Assembly: GCF_964204645.1 (NCBI RefSeq)
Contig: NC_134030.1
Coordinates: 3,635,855 to 3,699,854, forward strand
Length of the DNA stretch: 64,000 bases
Origin: Tubulanus polymorphus
Lineage: Eukaryota > Nemertea > Palaeonemertea > Tubulaniformes > Tubulanidae
Direction: 5' to 3'
Below, in pieces: positions 61,701 through 64,000 of this stretch (its first letter is position 1; every line of letters starts with the position of its first letter). The translations under genes were made by a program, and so were the position numbers. The notes under the pieces were generated by a model. That model made no database searches, had not been told where the DNA came from, and saw only the letters and a list, made by a program, of their open reading frames with translations.

Positions 61701-63232
61701 TTTGACGCACGAGCTTTCGCTACCAATGTGTAGAAGCTTCATCAGGTGAATGAGGTGAGTCACTCATTCACCTGATGAAGCTTCTACACATTAGTAGCGA
61801 AAGCTCGTGCGTCAAATGTATAGTTAACCTATATAGTACTACTCGTCTCGTTAATTATTCTTAACCCGGTTTACACGGATACTCTACAAATATTTATAGT
61901 ACATACTTGCATGAAGGTGCCCACAAAGAACCTGGTTATTATAAAAGGAATAATACTCTTCGCAGATACCATACAAAGTGCAGCAATGCCTGTCAGACAC
62001 ATGGTTACTATGGCGGTCGGCTTTCGACCGAACATGTCGGAGATGATCGGGAAAATCAAACTTCCGGTCAGTACCCCGCCATAGTATACCGACTGACTCA
62101 AAGCAGGAAGATGAGATCGGTCGCAAACTAGATCAAACTGAAAAACCAAGAAAAACGTATTTTTCAACGGAGAAAATAAGGCGAGACAAGATGTTGGTGA
62201 AAAGCACCGTCGACATCAGCACAAACGACTGCACTCTATTGGCGCGAACCAAAATAATGATACGTATTCATATCAATATCATGCGGATTAATGTACATTA
62301 ATGTCGTTTTTTTTTTCTTGTGGACATACGGAGCTCGAGGTGACATGGAGAAAAATATGTTTTTTTCTCGTTCGAATGAAATTAGAACAATGACAATCTT
62401 TTCGATGGGAACGCAATCTTTGTCATTCGAAATGTGCTCATACGACGTCTATGATGATTTGAAAGTGCCATAGATTATTCATAAGATAGTATTCACTCAT
62501 ATTTTGATCGACATGTTGGTTATCGCCATGTGACATCGACAACATGAAGAGAGCAAATATTGACTCTTCATTGGTTTTTTAAGATTAGAAAAATGAACTT
62601 AGCACCCCATGATGCTTCCATATATCTTTACCTCGGTGACTATACTCGTATATCCGTTGGCGTCATAAACCTGGCCGTATTTACAGCCAATTTTGTCATT
62701 GTTGGACAAGAGTATGTGGCACTCGTCCGAAGAAGTCGTACCGGTAGGCGTTGCAGATGTCCGGGTATGATTCCATGTGATGTTGGTGGCAATATAAGAT
62801 GGGACTTTACAATGATGAGGTGGTGTCCAACCTAAGATTCGTAAACATTGTAAATTGTAAATTATTATCATGTGGCAAAAGTCATTTTAATATCTTATCA
62901 CCAAACTAGAAATTGGCTATCGAAATTGCCCGTACGATTTTTAAGTTATCAATAAAGATATACAGTCATGAAACCACCATATTCGTTTTCCTTCGTTCGA
63001 AGTCTCAAATTTAAGGTTCCTCTGTAAAACCCTAGACATTATTCATATCGTTTTTGGAAGAAACGGCACTAATTAATGTAGGCTATACAGTTATTTCCAA
63101 CTTACCGATAAAAACTATTGTGAAGGAATGAAATGCTACTGCCATATAACAGAATATACACATCGATGTGGATCTCTCCAACTGCCATCGACTATATTTT
63201 CCCAACTCCGTCAGGGCTTTTTCAACTTCCAT
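58731..63232 (-). CDS. SLC22-family (organic cation/anion/carnitine) transporter
   Basis: Exons (5' to 3' on -): 63232-63106, 62831-62632, 62137-61907, 61309-61113, 60707-60357, 60214-60080, 59755-59673, 59399-59279, 59061-58731 (591 aa, typical). The exon 4 end was placed at 61113 (donor GTACGT) because the nearer GTATAT donor gives a stop. The family plan is clear: N-terminal cytosolic start and TM1, a large extracellular loop with NITW sequon and cysteines (44-109), the loop end VTE-FDLVCDR, the MFS motif DMFGRKP 143-149, KESIPWLV about 255-262 (PESPRWL in relatives), YYGLTLSS, NFFLSGVVEFPAYL, and ELYPTNFRARG before the last helices. The cytosolic tail is acidic and Thr-rich. Known role: facilitated or exchange transport of small organic ions across the plasma membrane; the substrate cannot be told from sequence. 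Intron 3 carries a long foldback hairpin. Confidence 0.93.
61662..61855. mobile_element. Long near-perfect foldback hairpin in SLC22 intron 3
   Basis: The left arm (61662-61754) and right arm (61763-61855) are inverse complements over about 92 bp with few mismatches, around an 8-base loop GTGAGTCA. The SLC22 pre-mRNA must contain it as a strong double-stranded stem. Likely a foldback transposon or MITE. Confidence 0.9.
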
Positions 63233-64000
63233 GATTAACCTATGCTTGGATAGTGCTTACAAGTCCTTGTTCGAAATGCGCGAAAACAATTCGCAGCGAC
63301 AGACTATATTGCTAAAAAATGACATAATATCCAAGGGAGATAAGAAACGCGCACTTGAATGCATATGACGGTTTCGATTGAAATCGTCCGGTTTGAATTT
63401 ATCACGTAGATAACACAATGTGGTTCTTAAAACGCAACCGAAACTTCCACTTCAATTTGGCCTTCAATTGCATATATTTGAATAGGAAATTTTTTAGAAT
63501 GAATATGTCACCGATAACTCTAGATTCGGCCAAGTTATTTCGATTACAGGGCCATTGTTGTGAACCAGTCATTGAATCAACCATAACTGATTTCTACTTA
63601 AGGAGGATTATCACGTACAGTTAACTAACAGGTAATCGTAACTGATTATAATAATCATACACTTTATTTTCAAACTGAACATCGTACAAGTATGGCACGA
63701 TTTAGCTTTTCGGTTGCTGATCCAGCAAGCACCAAACAAAACTTTATTAAAAACCTAACGGAAAAAATCCATTTCCCAATGTCCTTGTACATGAACAGTA
63801 TCAATGCATGTTCTCCGGTCGGTTGTGACGATCATGAATGTTCTCTGTTCGATGGGGGTAGTACTGGGCATTTCCAACTTTTGTCTACCCAGCGAGTGTA
63901 CAAATGACTCAAGTAAAAAGCTTTGTTCACTAATCTGTTGGGTCTGCATGAATCACTCTATTATAAAATGATTTCAATCCTGGACAGTCTTGAGTAATTC
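63233..64000. other. Upstream of the SLC22 gene
   Basis: No recognised exon. Open frames at 63692-63907 (+) and 63755-63949 (-) have no similarity that I recognise. Should contain the SLC22 promoter. Confidence 0.4.

Noticed and set aside
63692-63949. Overlapping frames on both strands near the right edge
   Set aside because: No domain or similarity recognised on either strand; could be a repeat but this cannot be shown here.

Overview
This is a eukaryotic (animal) genomic segment. Genes are split by short AT-rich GT-AG introns, intergenic DNA is rich in microsatellites and small inverted-repeat elements, and the kinase and helicase are close to their vertebrate orthologues. Gene content (Rh-type ammonium channel, SLC22 transporter, Ly6/uPAR protein, berberine-bridge-type oxidase, DUF5054 glycosidase) suggests a marine invertebrate, perhaps a lophotrochozoan; the species cannot be fixed by reading alone. 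All exon models were built by hand from splice sites and frame continuity. Each gives an open frame divisible by three.

Layout. 1-9390: DYRK1-type kinase (minibrain/DYRK1A) on +, starting from an unusual first exon at 2130. 9391-17895: UTR/intergenic DNA with a pogo-like MITE and microsatellites. 17896-19256: small coiled-coil protein on -. 19257-21049: divergent intergenic region with an inverted pair of tRNA-like SINEs. 21050-26364: DDX6/Me31B RNA helicase on +, four of whose eight introns carry the same repeat. 26365-34301: long non-coding stretch with a CAG tract and a degenerate minisatellite. 34302-40084: secreted DUF5054/GH38-like protein on -, 14 exons. 42338-46825: Rh ammonium transporter on +, 10 exons. 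47836-49174: Ly6/uPAR (three-finger) GPI-type protein on +. 50676-63232: two nearly identical FAD-linked oxidase genes and an SLC22 transporter, all on -.

The last part contains a recent tandem duplication of about 5 kb. The duplicated unit ran from the last exon of the Ly6 gene, through the whole oxidase gene, to the last exon of the SLC22 gene. It left two intact oxidase genes (572 codons each), one orphan but still open SLC22 last exon (53775-54102), and one orphan, broken Ly6 last exon (54360-54576).

Functionally the first half holds regulatory housekeeping genes (kinase, P-body helicase). The second half is membrane/secretory: a secreted glycosidase-like enzyme, an ammonium channel, a GPI-type protein, membrane-tethered flavin oxidases and an organic-ion transporter. 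The oxidase-SLC22 adjacency could reflect shared handling of a small molecule; this is inference only.
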